45,963 nucleotides of DNA, from positions 1 through 45,963 of the forward strand of contig JBIKWM010000025.1 in the NCBI GenBank assembly GCA_044356305.1, written 5' to 3'. This DNA comes from JBIKWM01 sp044356305 (GTDB taxonomy: Bacteria; Bacteroidota; Bacteroidia; UBA10329). Position numbers and translations under genes: made by a program. Positions 16,502 through 25,089 of this stretch are shown piece after piece. Position 1 is the first letter of the stretch; each line of letters opens with the position of its first letter. A model generated the notes under the pieces. The model was not told where the DNA came from and searched no databases. It worked only from the letters and a program-made list of their open reading frames with translations.

Positions 16502-17818
16502 ATGTCCTATCTCGATAACATCCTCTTCGCCATAGCCCTTATAGGGACGGGTGCGCTGTTCGCAAAGAATGCCGGCCGCATCTGGCGCAACATTCAGATG
16601 GGCAGAGGCGGATTTCCCACCGACCGTGGAGACGAACGACTCGGCACCATGCTCCGGGTGGCCATGGGTCAGATCAAGATGGTGGTGCGGCCTGTGGCCG
16701 GATTCCTACACATCATCGTGTATGCAGGCTTCATACTGATTAACCTGGAAGTGGCCGAGATAGTCATTGACGGGCTGTTCGGAACGCACAGGGTATTTGC
16801 CCCATTTCTGGGCGGCTTCTACAATGTCATCATCGGGTTCTTCGAGCTCTTGGGCGTGGGTGTGATCATAGCCTGTGCCATATTCCTTTACCGCAGGAAC
16901 GTGCTGAAGATCGCGCGTTTCCATAAGAGCGAGATGCAGGGTTGGCCGATCAAGGATGCCAACTACATCCTCATCATCGAGATTGTGCTCATGACCTGCC
17001 TTCTCACCATGAACGCAGCCGAGGCCAACATTGCCAGCGAACATTCTGTTGCACCGTTCCTGATCAGCCAGTTCATAGCACCACTGTTCTCCGGCCTTTC
17101 GCAGGGGGCGTTGGTTGCCATTGAGCGCATATGCTGGTGGGGGCACATACTGGGCATCTTCTGTTTCCTAAACTACCTCCCCTACTCCAAGCACCTCCAC
17201 ATCATGTTGGCATTCCCCAACGTGTATTTCTCAAAACTTGAAAAGAAGGGCCGATTCACCAATCTCGAGAGCGTGAAGAAAGAGGTGGAACTGATGCTCG
17301 ACCCCAATGCCAACCCCTATGCCGCCCCGGCCGAAGGGGCCGATGCCACACCGCAGCGTTTCGGGGCCAAGGATGTGATGGACCTGAGCCGCGTGCAATT
17401 GCTCAACGCCTACAGCTGCACCGAGTGCGGCCGTTGCACTTCCAACTGTCCGGCCAACCTGACGGGCAAGAAGCTGAGCCCGCGCAAGATCATGATGGAC
17501 ACCCGCGACCGGATGGAGGAAGTGGGCAACATCATTGATGTGAACAAAGGCACTTTCGTGGACGATGGCAAGAGCCTGTTGCACGATTACATAACCAAAG
17601 AGGAGGTGTGGGCCTGCACAAGCTGCAACGCGTGTGTGGAGGCATGTCCGGTCAACATCGATCCGCTGAGCATCATCATCGACCTGCGCAGATATCTGGT
17701 GATGGAGGAGAGCGCATTGCCCACCGAACTGGCCGGAACATTTTCAAACATCGAGAACAACGGGGCCCCATGGCAGTTCTCGCCCGCTGACCGTGCCAAT
17801 TGGGTAAGCGAGAGTTGA
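16502..17818 (+). CDS. Membrane Fe-S electron-transfer protein (HdrC/NarI-like with two 4Fe-4S clusters)
   Basis: A 438-residue protein. Residues about 1-245 have five or six membrane helices with His residues suited to heme b (H70 in GFLHIIVYAGF, H215 in WWGHILGIF, H231/H233 in KHLHIML), like the NarI or HdrE type. Two classical clusters follow: C306, C309, C312, C316 and C372, C375, C378, C382. Together with the CCG-domain protein coded next, this gives a membrane complex of the heterodisulfide-reductase-related type that passes electrons to or from the quinone pool. Its substrate is not visible. 20 bases separate the two genes. Confidence 0.85.
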   Translation: MSYLDNILFAIALIGTGALFAKNAGRIWRNIQMGRGGFPTDRGDERLGTMLRVAMGQIKMVVRPVAGFLHIIVYAGFILINLEVAEIVIDGLFGTHRVFAPFLGGFYNVIIGFFELLGVGVIIACAIFLYRRNVLKIARFHKSEMQGWPIKDANYILIIEIVLMTCLLTMNAAEANIASEHSVAPFLISQFIAPLFSGLSQGALVAIERICWWGHILGIFCFLNYLPYSKHLHIMLAFPNVYFSKLEKKGRFTNLESVKKEVELMLDPNANPYAAPAEGADATPQRFGAKDVMDLSRVQLLNAYSCTECGRCTSNCPANLTGKKLSPRKIMMDTRDRMEEVGNIIDVNKGTFVDDGKSLLHDYITKEEVWACTSCNACVEACPVNIDPLSIIIDLRRYLVMEESALPTELAGTFSNIENNGAPWQFSPADRANWVSES

Positions 17819-17838
17819 CATTAAAAGAACTACGATAA

Positions 17839-18627
17839 ATGGAAGATTTACGAGTGAGGACCATGGCCGAGATGATGGCCGCTGGCGAGACTCCCGAGAT
17901 CCTTTTCTGGGTGGGCTGTTCTGGCAGTTTTGACGACCGTACCAAGAAGATAACCAAGGCCATTGTGCGCATCCTGAACAAGGTGGACATGAAGTTCGCC
18001 ATACTAGGCACCGAGGAGACCTGCACCGGTGACCCCGCCAAACGGGCCGGCAATGAGTTCCTGTTCATGATGCAGGCCATGACCAACATTCAGGTGCTCA
18101 ACGGCTATGGGGTAAAGAAGATAGTGACCGGTTGCCCGCACTGTTTCAACACCCTCAAGAACGAATACCCGGAGCTGGGCGGCAATTATGAGGTTATCCA
18201 TCATACCCAACTGATACAGCAGCTGATAGATTCAGGTAGGCTTAAGGTGGAAGGCGGTGCGTTCAAGGGTAAGAAGATCACCTTCCACGACCCCTGTTAC
18301 CTGGGCCGCGCCAACGATGAGTATGAGGCGCCCCGTGTGCTGATCCAGAAACTGGATGCCGAACTGGTGGAAATGAAGCGCAGCCGCGCCAACGGCCTGT
18401 GCTGCGGGGCCGGAGGTGCCCAGATGTTCAAAGAGGCTGAGCATGGCGACAAAGAGATAAACATGGAGCGGGCCGAAGAGGCCCTCGGCCTTGACCCACA
18501 GGTGATAGCCACCGGGTGCCCCTTCTGCAACACCATGATGACCGATGGCGTGAAATACAACGACCGTCAGGACACCACAAAGGTGCTCGATGTGGCCGAG
18601 CTGATTGCCCAGGCCGCTGAACTATGA
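17839..18627 (+). CDS. CCG-domain (HdrB-like) Fe-S protein
   Basis: A 262-residue protein with two CCG modules. The first has C27, C62, C99 and C102 (GCPHC). The second has C153 (FHDPCYLGRAN), C188/C189 (GLCCGAGG), C227 and C230 (GCPFC). In HdrB and related proteins such modules bind a noncubane 4Fe-4S cluster that handles disulfides or passes electrons; the first module here has a single Cys (C62) instead of the usual pair. It lies directly behind the membrane Fe-S gene and overlaps the next gene by four bases, so all three form one operon. Confidence 0.87.
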   Translation: MEDLRVRTMAEMMAAGETPEILFWVGCSGSFDDRTKKITKAIVRILNKVDMKFAILGTEETCTGDPAKRAGNEFLFMMQAMTNIQVLNGYGVKKIVTGCPHCFNTLKNEYPELGGNYEVIHHTQLIQQLIDSGRLKVEGGAFKGKKITFHDPCYLGRANDEYEAPRVLIQKLDAELVEMKRSRANGLCCGAGGAQMFKEAEHGDKEINMERAEEALGLDPQVIATGCPFCNTMMTDGVKYNDRQDTTKVLDVAELIAQAAEL

Positions 18628-19268
18628 CCATCCGGAAGGTCGCAGCCCTGGCGGTGTGCGTTCTCCTCTACGCCCTGCCATCGCTGGCCCAGAAAGACTG
18701 GGTGCTGAAAAAGCAAAAAGACGGCATCACCATCTACGTGAAAGAGGTGCCCGGCTCGGCCCTGCGTGCCTTTAAGGCCGAGACTGAGCTGCCCGGGAGC
18801 CTTGCCGCATGCTTGGCTGTGCTGCGCGACATTGATGGCTTCACCACCCTTTTTCCCCTCTGCAAAGAGTCGCGCAAGGTGATGCAGAACGACACCTCGC
18901 AGATCCATTACCTTATCATGGAGGCCCCATGGCCCGTGAGCGACCGCGATGGGGTGTTCAAATTCCGTTACCGGTTCGACAAGGCCGCTCAGCGCCTCAC
19001 GGTCAGTGCCGACATTGTTCCGGGCCATGTGCCCACCGTGAACGACATGGTGCGCCTGCTCAAGGGCAAGGGCGAATGGAGTTTCACGGCCAAGGGCAAG
19101 GACCGCACCCATCTCTCCTACACGTTCCATGGCGAACCGGGCGGCAGCATCCCTGGCTGGCTGGCCGACCAGACCGCGGTAGATACGCCCTTTGGTGTGC
19201 TCAGCAGTTTTCGCAACCTCGTTGTGAAACCCCAATATCAGGGCAAGAGCTTCAAGCTGATGGAGTAG
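18624..19268 (+). CDS. Secreted START-like lipid-binding protein
   Basis: A 214-residue protein with a signal peptide (cleavage after LAQ, about 22) and a START-type domain: WVLKKQKDGITIYVKEVPGSALRAFKAETELPGSL, then PWPVSDRDGVFKFRYRFD and FHGEPGGSIPGWLADQTAVDTPFGVLSSFR, as in other bacterial START proteins. START domains bind a lipid or other hydrophobic molecule in a deep pocket. Its start codon overlaps the stop of the CCG gene (ATGA), tying it to the Fe-S operon. Role there is unknown. Confidence 0.82.
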   Translation: MTIRKVAALAVCVLLYALPSLAQKDWVLKKQKDGITIYVKEVPGSALRAFKAETELPGSLAACLAVLRDIDGFTTLFPLCKESRKVMQNDTSQIHYLIMEAPWPVSDRDGVFKFRYRFDKAAQRLTVSADIVPGHVPTVNDMVRLLKGKGEWSFTAKGKDRTHLSYTFHGEPGGSIPGWLADQTAVDTPFGVLSSFRNLVVKPQYQGKSFKLME

Positions 19269-19271
19269 AGA

Positions 19272-19334
19272 GATTTTGGATTGCGGATGGGCGATTGCTG
19301 ATGGGTGATTTAGGATTGGGGATTAAGGATCAGG
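19272..19334 (+). repeat. Heptamer array, GATTNNG family, nine units
   Basis: Nine consecutive 7-bp units all start with GAT (for example GATTTTG, GATTGCG, GATTGCT, GATTTAG, GATTGGG, GATTAAG). The last four bases vary, but the frame never slips. It starts three bases after the START gene stop, in the 452-base gap before queA. Confidence 0.8.
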
Positions 19335-19461
19335 GGGCGAGATGTTCTGCTTTTTGATTCCAGCACCGTCAGCCCCCACCGTTAAGTTGTTTATCTGTTG
19401 GCGCTTGAGCGGATATTGGGCTAATCATTGGGTTAAGCTTTTAAATCAGCATCACAACGAG

Positions 19462-19545
19462 GAGGTTGCCCCGCTGCCTTCTGTTGATCAAGATCACAGC
19501 GCGGAGGTTACCCCGCTGCTATCTGTTGATCAAGATGAGACACTG
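19462..19545 (+). repeat. 42-bp imperfect tandem duplication
   Basis: Two copies begin GAGGTTGCCC (19462) and GAGGTTACCC (19504); both carry CTGTTGATCAAGAT. The period is 42 bases, six times seven. A short open frame at 19342-19551 runs through it and reads a 14-residue repeat (EVAPLPSVDQDHSA), but that frame has no signal or family and is probably not a gene. Confidence 0.6.
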
Positions 19546-19565
19546 TCCTAAGAAATATGGACACT

Positions 19566-19679
19566 TGGCAGCGCAAGGCGCAGGCCCCGTAATGCGTTCT
19601 TGTACATTGAAATATTGGCCTTAAGTAGTTGACAGATCAGGTGATTATCCCCCTTGATGTGCCTGTGGCAGCGCAAGGC
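19566..19679 (+). repeat. 14-bp direct repeat spaced by exactly 100 bases
   Basis: TGGCAGCGCAAGGC occurs at 19566-19579 and at 19666-19679. Nothing else in this non-coding gap looks like a gene. Confidence 0.5.
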
Positions 19680-19690
19680 ATTATTGGGAG

Positions 19691-19711
19691 GGGGCGCATG
19701 CCATGCGCCCC
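19691..19711 (-). terminator. Hairpin after queA
   Basis: GGGGCGCAT-GCC-ATGCGCCCC is a perfect 9-bp stem with a 3-base loop, ten bases past the queA stop. There is no T-run, so it may stabilise the mRNA end or act with Rho rather than be a full intrinsic terminator. Confidence 0.5.
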
Positions 19712-19720
19712 AACAGGACA

Positions 19721-20944
19721 TCACGGCAACAGCAGCGAGCTGTCGCCATAGCTCAGGAAACGGTAGCCGTGTGCCAGGGCGTGGTGGTACACCCTGCGCC
19801 AGTCGGGGCCAATAAGGGCGGCCACCAGCAGCAACAGGGTGCTGCCGGGCTGATGAAAATTGGTGATGAGCCCACGGCACACGCGGAACCGGTAGCCCGG
19901 GGCAATGAGCAGGCGCGTATGACCTTCGAGCCTGTCCACGCCTCTGCTGAGCAACCATTGCTGCACTGCGGCCATGGCCTCCTGCGCCTGTGGCAGGGCG
20001 GGGCCCTGAGCCAGGCGGTATGGGTCCCATTGGTCAACCAGCAGGGCATCACCGTCCCATTCGCCCTTTAGGATGCGCACCCCGGTCCAGTACACCGATT
20101 CGAGGGTGCGGGCGCTGGTGGTGCCCACGGGAATGAGCGAATGGCAACCGATCAGCTGCCGCAGCACCTGCAGGTGCACGCTGATGCGCTCGGCATGCAT
20201 CTCGTGGCCGGCCATGGTGTCGCTCTTCACAGGGCGGAAGGTGCCTGCGCCCACATGCAGCGTGAGCCGGGCCTGTGCAATGCCCTTGGCCGCAAGTGCA
20301 TCCATCACCCGGTCGGTGAAGTGCAGCCCAGCAGTTGGAGCGGCCACCGACCCCGCATGGCGGGCATACACCGTCTGGTAGCGCAGTTCGTCATCGGCCT
20401 GGGTGTCGCGGTTCAGGTAGGGCGGTATGGGCAACGTGCCGAAGCGCTCCACCACGTCCGAGAAGGGCACATTGGCCGGGGTCCAGCCGAAGCGGACAGT
20501 GAACTCCCCTCCTACCCGCTCCACACGTTCAACAATCAAAATCAGCTCTCTACCATCGGCCATCTGAAGCGTCCGTTGCAGCGGCCCCTGTTTCCATCTG
20601 CGGTTGTTGCCCACCATGCACTGCCAGGTGGCGGTGCCCTGCGCGGTGAAGGCCACCACGGGGTCGGTGCCATCGGCCGGGGCCAGGCAGAACACCTCAA
20701 CGGTGTGCCCATCGGGGGTGATAAAGCGCATGCGGGCATGGATCACCTTGGTGTCGTTGAACACCAGGCAGGTGCCCTCGGGCAGCAGTCGGGGCAGATC
20801 GGTGAAGGTGTGATCGGATATGTCGCCTGCCCGGAAGGTGAGCAGCCTGCTGGCATCGCGTTCGGGCAACGGATGCCGCGCCACCCGCTCATCGGGCAGC
20901 GTGTAGTGATAGTCGGCTATGCGGATGTGCTGAGGCGCGTCCAT
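19721..20944 (-). CDS. queA: S-adenosylmethionine:tRNA ribosyltransferase-isomerase
   Basis: A 407-residue protein. It makes epoxyqueuosine in tRNA by moving the ribosyl part of SAM to preQ1. Family motifs are clear: YHYTLPDERVARHPLPERDASRLL near the start, CLVFNDTKVIHARM, FGTLPIPPYL, YQTVYARHAGSVAAPTAGLHFT, LHVGAGTFRPVKSD, SLIPVGTTSARTLES and the C-terminal GLITNFHQPGSTLLLLVAAL. I chose the ATG at 20944; a further ATG 21 bases upstream gives a few extra residues. No other queuosine genes are in the window. Confidence 0.95.
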   Translation of the reverse strand: MDAPQHIRIADYHYTLPDERVARHPLPERDASRLLTFRAGDISDHTFTDLPRLLPEGTCLVFNDTKVIHARMRFITPDGHTVEVFCLAPADGTDPVVAFTAQGTATWQCMVGNNRRWKQGPLQRTLQMADGRELILIVERVERVGGEFTVRFGWTPANVPFSDVVERFGTLPIPPYLNRDTQADDELRYQTVYARHAGSVAAPTAGLHFTDRVMDALAAKGIAQARLTLHVGAGTFRPVKSDTMAGHEMHAERISVHLQVLRQLIGCHSLIPVGTTSARTLESVYWTGVRILKGEWDGDALLVDQWDPYRLAQGPALPQAQEAMAAVQQWLLSRGVDRLEGHTRLLIAPGYRFRVCRGLITNFHQPGSTLLLLVAALIGPDWRRVYHHALAHGYRFLSYGDSSLLLP

Positions 20945-21016
20945 GGCAGGGCGCGAAGATGGCAAGAGATGGGGCGAGGGGAATTCCCTTCGGCCGGGAC
21001 CGACTGCCCGTCCAGA

Positions 21017-21847
21017 TCACTCTCTCACCACCCGTACCTGACCCGTCCGGCCCTCCGAGCGCAAGATCAGCATGTAGGTGCCCGGGCGCAGGGGCTGTGC
21101 ATCGATCACCACGTGGCCGGTGGCCCCGCGCTGCGACCACAGCACCCGTCCGGTCAGGTCGCTGATGTGCAGGTCGGCCAGCGTGTGGCCGAGTGCAACG
21201 GTCCAACGGTCTGCGGTCGGGTTCGGATATGCGGTCGGGCCCCATGTGAGTTCGCCCATACCGGTCACGCAGGCCTCACATTCGCCCATGCTCTGATAGA
21301 GAGCGGTGGTGTAATCGACCCCGTCCACAACAGAGCCGCAGCCGCTGATGAAAACGCACTGGTTGTTTACAATGCCTATGCCCAGGGCCATGGCGCACAT
21401 GCCAAAATCGACTGTGGCCAGGTCGGTGCAGGGCTCGGCATCCACCGCAAGGCAGGCCTGGCACGAGGGCATGTCAGGGTAGATGGCCGGTGCATAGTCC
21501 GTACTGCCGCTCACCGTGCCGCAGCCCGACACGCTCTGGCACACACCGTTCACCACCGCCACGCCCAGCAGCATGTCGCAGGCCCCGAGGTCCACACCGG
21601 CCATATCCGTGCACGGTTCGGCCGTCACGGTGCCGCACTCGCCCGCGGTCCAGCTCGTCACTCCGCTGTTGTACGCCACGCAGTCGTTGCTGTAGGTCAT
21701 GTTGTCGCAGCCGCACACAGGGGCCCACAGCCCCAGGCAGATGGCGTTGGGGTCAATCTGGGCAGGGTCAATGCAGCCTTCCTGCGCAGTGCACTGCAAT
21801 GTGGCAGATAGCGCCAGGGCCGTGATCAGTGTGGTGAATGGTCTCAT
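21017..21847 (-). CDS. Secreted Cys-rich protein with Kazal-like module and T9SS sorting tail
   Basis: A 276-residue protein. Signal peptide (cleavage after CTAQ, about 22), then a Kazal-like module (about 25-72: CLGLWAPVCGCDNMTYSNDC, AYNSG, GEC). Two tandem Cys-rich repeats follow (about 77-132 and 138-193, both beginning EPCTD and ending with CxAC; each with a VVNGVC/IVNNQC centre). A type A T9SS C-terminal domain closes it (AYPNPTADRWTVALG to GRTGQVRVVRE). It is therefore exported and probably cell-surface attached or released. Kazal modules often inhibit serine proteases; activity here is unproven. TAACTTCG at 21873-21880 (minus) is a candidate -7 box. Confidence 0.8.
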   Translation of the reverse strand: MRPFTTLITALALSATLQCTAQEGCIDPAQIDPNAICLGLWAPVCGCDNMTYSNDCVAYNSGVTSWTAGECGTVTAEPCTDMAGVDLGACDMLLGVAVVNGVCQSVSGCGTVSGSTDYAPAIYPDMPSCQACLAVDAEPCTDLATVDFGMCAMALGIGIVNNQCVFISGCGSVVDGVDYTTALYQSMGECEACVTGMGELTWGPTAYPNPTADRWTVALGHTLADLHISDLTGRVLWSQRGATGHVVIDAQPLRPGTYMLILRSEGRTGQVRVVRE

Positions 21848-21941
21848 GGTAGGGGTATGTAGGTGAACGATACGAAGTTACATGGCCTCACGCATGACCG
21901 GCATGACGGAGGTCAATGCACAGAATGGCTATTATTGTGGT

Positions 21942-22580
21942 ATGACTGTTAATGGCCGCATCGTTCCATGGATCATTGCAACGGCATTGACGGGTCTGAT
22001 CTCTGCCTCTGCTATAGCCCAGAACAGTGCCTGGCCGGATGGATTGTACTATACCATCGAGGAGTTCAGTGACAGGACCCCCAGATCAAGAGGTGACTTT
22101 AAACTCGTAGAATCGAAAGAGCGTCCAGGCGAGTTCATTTTTTTATTTGAGCATGGACAAAGTGCTGGATGGCTCGATCCCTATCGCACCCTGTTCGTGG
22201 TCCATCAGGACGTATTGTATTTCAGTGGAAAAAAGATACACCGGGGCGAAGGCTTTCTCAGGTGCCTGACGAAGGGAAACTTCATCGTCTACAACCTGAA
22301 CACCACCAATAAATACAATGAGTGGTTCGAGTTTGAACCTGATCCGACTGATTCAATACAACCAACTATTAATGCCGGACCTGTTTTCAAACTATACGTC
22401 CACAGCCTTCGCACCGGCAACTCGCGCCTCCTGACCCGGGCCTATGTCGAGGCCCGCCTGGCCGAGCACCCCGACCTGCTCGAAAAATTCAATGGCGACT
22501 GCCTCGGATTTGATGCCGCGCCCGATGACCTGATGATCAGATACATGCAACTGCTCAATGAGCGGGTGCCGGTGAAATGA
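21942..22580 (+). CDS. Secreted protein of unknown function
   Basis: About 212 residues. A hydrophobic leader (about 8-26, ending AIAQ) is followed by GLYYTIEEFSDRTPRSRGDF, a start pattern shared with uncharacterised Bacteroidota secreted proteins that begin G-x-YY-x-x-x-x-F-x-x-x-x-P (DUF6563-like; recalled, not tested). The rest is mixed alpha/beta: FLFEHGQSAGWLDPYR, VVHQDVLYFSGKKI, then LLTRAYVEARLAEHPDLLEKF near the end. I chose the ATG at 21942, which gives a clean signal peptide; longer forms begin with hydrophilic sequence. Its stop codon directly abuts the stop of the next gene on the other strand. Confidence 0.55.
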   Translation: MTVNGRIVPWIIATALTGLISASAIAQNSAWPDGLYYTIEEFSDRTPRSRGDFKLVESKERPGEFIFLFEHGQSAGWLDPYRTLFVVHQDVLYFSGKKIHRGEGFLRCLTKGNFIVYNLNTTNKYNEWFEFEPDPTDSIQPTINAGPVFKLYVHSLRTGNSRLLTRAYVEARLAEHPDLLEKFNGDCLGFDAAPDDLMIRYMQLLNERVPVK

Positions 22581-23000
22581 TCAGCCCACCATCCGCTGCC
22601 TCAGCGTGGCACCGAGCCATGCCATGGGCAGGTAGGCACCCACCAGATCGAGCACATTGAACCACATGGGGGCCGGCAGTATGCTCACCATGTAGGCCCC
22701 ACCGAACAGAAAGAAGATGCTCACAATGACGGCCAGCGTCATGCGGCTGCCCACCCCTATAAGGCTGGCAATGAACGCACCAACCAACGTACCCACTGCG
22801 TGGGCCAGGAATGGGAACACAAAGTTCATAGGCCCGAAATTGGGCATGGCGGCCGCAAGGCCATCGGGGGTGTTCATATCAAACCCGGCCGGGGGCGGCA
22901 CCACCTTCATGCCCACATTGATGAGGCCGCCATTGACCATGGCACCTATGAAAAGTCCGGCCATTACGGCCAAGGCATTGCGCAAGCGGTCGGGTATCAT
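22581..23000 (-). CDS. Small integral membrane protein
   Basis: A 139-residue protein with four hydrophobic helices (about 8-30, 58-80, 85-110, 113-134). Between the first two is a Pro/Gly-rich loop (VVPPPAGFDMNTPDGLAAAMPNFGP). No family with known function recognised, though the layout is seen in many Bacteroidota. TACATTCG at 23022-23029 (minus strand) is a candidate -7 box, 21 bases before the ATG. The stop codons of this gene and the preceding one form the palindrome TGATCA. Confidence 0.65.
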   Translation of the reverse strand: MIPDRLRNALAVMAGLFIGAMVNGGLINVGMKVVPPPAGFDMNTPDGLAAAMPNFGPMNFVFPFLAHAVGTLVGAFIASLIGVGSRMTLAVIVSIFFLFGGAYMVSILPAPMWFNVLDLVGAYLPMAWLGATLRQRMVG

Positions 23001-23203
23001 GTAGCGTTCGTTTTGCTGAAACGAATGTAGTGTATGCTCAGAAGTCGAGTTCCGGCTTAGTCTTTCTGACCAAGGATATCGGACCTATTAAATGACCCGA
23101 GTGGTAAAGAAAGAGCCAATTACAAATCGGAAATTTAAATTCACTTACGAGCTCAGAACCATTGACACACAACTCGGAAGAAACGTAGGGCGTCTCAGTG
23201 AGT

Positions 23204-24601
23204 ATGATAACCAACCCTAACCCCTACTTGTTTCCCAGCCTTGTGCTCTCAGTGGCCATTTGCTGTGGCCATGAGGAAGCCATGAGTCAGGTGATGACCG
23301 AGGAAGTACATACAGAATGCGTTTCTAAGGATCAATATGCGGCCATGGAGGCCGAGATGACTCGCAACAGGCACCTGCTAGGGCTCGATAGGCCTGCGGC
23401 CCGCAATGCCAGCATGTTCACATCGCTGCAATGGCCTTTGGCACCGGCCCCTGAGCTCGATGCGTGCGACTATTTCTACATTTCGGCCTATGTTGATCAG
23501 AACACCGCCACCGGGGCCGTACAGGACTGGAACTGCGGTTCGCAGACCTATGACGGCCACCGAGGGGTGGACATTGTGCCCTATCCGTTCAAATGGAACA
23601 TGATGGACCATGATCTGGTGCATGTGGTGGCTGCGGCCCCGGGCACCATCATAGCCAAGTTGGACGGCAATCCCGACCGAGTGTGCAACGGGGTAGGCGG
23701 TGGCAGCAGTTCCAACAACTACATCACCGTCCAGCATGCAGATGGCAGCACGGCCCTCTACATCCACCTCAAGACCGGTTCATTCACCTCCAAGACTGTC
23801 GGACAGACCGTGAACACGGGCGAGTATCTGGGCGTGGTGGGCAGCGCTGGGCAGAGCACCGGTGTGCACTTGCACTTCGAGATCAGGTCAGACGGCACAT
23901 TTGCCAACTACGTTGACCCTTTTGACGGCCCTTGCAATGCCGCGGCCACCCAATCCTGGTGGGCCGTGCAGCTTCCGCACGACTCCCCTGCCCCACTGCG
24001 AACCACCATGCACACCCAGTGGCCCTACTCGGCCGTGTGCCCCATAACTGTGGACACGCTTTACGAGAGCTACCTGTACCCTGTCAATCCTGGGTCGGAG
24101 GCCACCTTTATGGTGTTCAGCCGCGATGTGGCCCCTTTTACGGAATGGACCATGCGCATACTTGACGGACAGGGCATCATCGTTGACTCATGGACCTATG
24201 CGAACAACAGCACCCCAAGGCGGTCTAGCAGCATCGGTTGGTTCAGGCAGCTGCCTGTGCAGGCCGGCACCTACACCTACGAGACCACGTTTAACGGCAT
24301 CACGTGCGGCACGCAGTTCGAAATCACCGATGTGACCGGTTCGGCCGGAATTGACCCAATGTCTGTTCGACCCTACCCCGTGCCTGCAGCGGATGAGCTG
24401 CGAATAGACATGGGCCCCGATGTAAGTCTGCGCATGGCGGTTCTGACCGATATGATGGGGCGCAAGTTGGCCGACTGGACCCGATCGGTCAACGGAACTT
24501 GGACTACCGATGTGTGCCACCTGCAACCGGGGCTTTATGCCTACCTTATGTCCACGAACGATGGTCTTGATCTGCGCGGAACCGTGGTGGTGGCCCGTTA
24601 A
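23204..24601 (+). CDS. Secreted M23 family metallopeptidase with T9SS-like tail
   Basis: About 465 residues. The N-terminus is hydrophobic. The M23 (lysostaphin/LytM-like) domain spans about 115-245: zinc ligands in HRGVDIV (His and Asp), then the loop GGGSSSNNYITVQHADGSTALYIHLK and HLHFEIR (His-x-His). Such enzymes cut peptidoglycan cross-bridges or secreted peptides. A beta-sandwich region follows, and the last 80 residues (SVRPYPVPAADELRIDMG to LRGTVVVAR) look like a T9SS sorting domain. The start is the ATG at 23204; a GTG at 23198 in the same frame is also possible. The region 23001-23203 upstream shows no gene. Confidence 0.83.
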   Translation: MITNPNPYLFPSLVLSVAICCGHEEAMSQVMTEEVHTECVSKDQYAAMEAEMTRNRHLLGLDRPAARNASMFTSLQWPLAPAPELDACDYFYISAYVDQNTATGAVQDWNCGSQTYDGHRGVDIVPYPFKWNMMDHDLVHVVAAAPGTIIAKLDGNPDRVCNGVGGGSSSNNYITVQHADGSTALYIHLKTGSFTSKTVGQTVNTGEYLGVVGSAGQSTGVHLHFEIRSDGTFANYVDPFDGPCNAAATQSWWAVQLPHDSPAPLRTTMHTQWPYSAVCPITVDTLYESYLYPVNPGSEATFMVFSRDVAPFTEWTMRILDGQGIIVDSWTYANNSTPRRSSSIGWFRQLPVQAGTYTYETTFNGITCGTQFEITDVTGSAGIDPMSVRPYPVPAADELRIDMGPDVSLRMAVLTDMMGRKLADWTRSVNGTWTTDVCHLQPGLYAYLMSTNDGLDLRGTVVVAR

Positions 24602-24731
24602 CCGATCGGAGCCTGGATACATCTGTGCCCATCAGAGCAATAGTTGCATAGTGGATATCAGGCCCGATTGCCGATCTTAGGGCAATAGTATTCAAACCTC
24701 ACCGTTACCGCTGCCCAAACCGATACACACT

Positions 24732-24938
24732 ATGAGAACAAACCTCCCATCCCTCCTACTCTGTGCCCTACTGAGCATGGCTGCCATAAGCTGTAGCGAT
24801 GACTGCTACGATCAGGCCCTGGCCGACTCCATGGCCACCGTAGACTGCATAGCCGACTGCCCAGGTGTAACGGCCTGCAACGGTGACACCTACTGCAACG
24901 AGTGCTTGGCCAATCAGGCGGGCTACGCGGTGGAGTGA
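24732..24938 (+). CDS. Small Kazal-like Cys-rich lipoprotein
   Basis: A 68-residue product with a lipoprotein signal (lipobox AISC, cysteine at about 21). The mature part has eight cysteines in all, with DCPGVTACNGDTYCNECLANQAGY resembling the second half of a Kazal module. It recalls the Kazal-like module of the T9SS protein at 21017-21847. The leader before the ATG is A/C-rich (CAAACCTCACC...CAAACCGATACACACT, 24694-24731) with no Shine-Dalgarno site. Function unknown. Confidence 0.65.
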   Translation: MRTNLPSLLLCALLSMAAISCSDDCYDQALADSMATVDCIADCPGVTACNGDTYCNECLANQAGYAVE

Positions 24939-25018
24939 TGCAGTACTGAGCAAATCAAGGGCTCAGGCAATCAGCGTAACAGGCCTAAAAAGTTGCCCGC
25001 ACCACGCCATTGGCACAC

Positions 25019-25059
25019 CGAAAAAGAAAGCCCCCTCCCTTATTGTAAGGGAGCGGGCT
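25019..25059 (-). terminator. Intrinsic terminator of the FAS1 gene
   Basis: On the minus strand a 14-bp stem with one C-C mismatch and a 3-base loop (plus-strand arms 25029-25042 and 25046-25059) is followed by TTTCTTTTT. It begins 31 bases after the stop of the FAS1 lipoprotein gene and is the best intrinsic terminator in the window. Confidence 0.85.
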
Positions 25060-25089
25060 TCCATAGCGCCTGTGCAGGTCTGTAAGGAC

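Noticed and set aside
19342..19551. 69-codon open frame through the 42-bp duplication
   Set aside because: No signal peptide, family or start context; its sequence is explained by the tandem duplication and neighbouring repeats.
20141..21811. Long plus-strand open frame of 556 codons opposite queA and the T9SS protein
   Set aside because: It is antisense to two well-supported genes, rich in His, Gly, Arg and Pro with no domain, as expected from GC-rich third positions.
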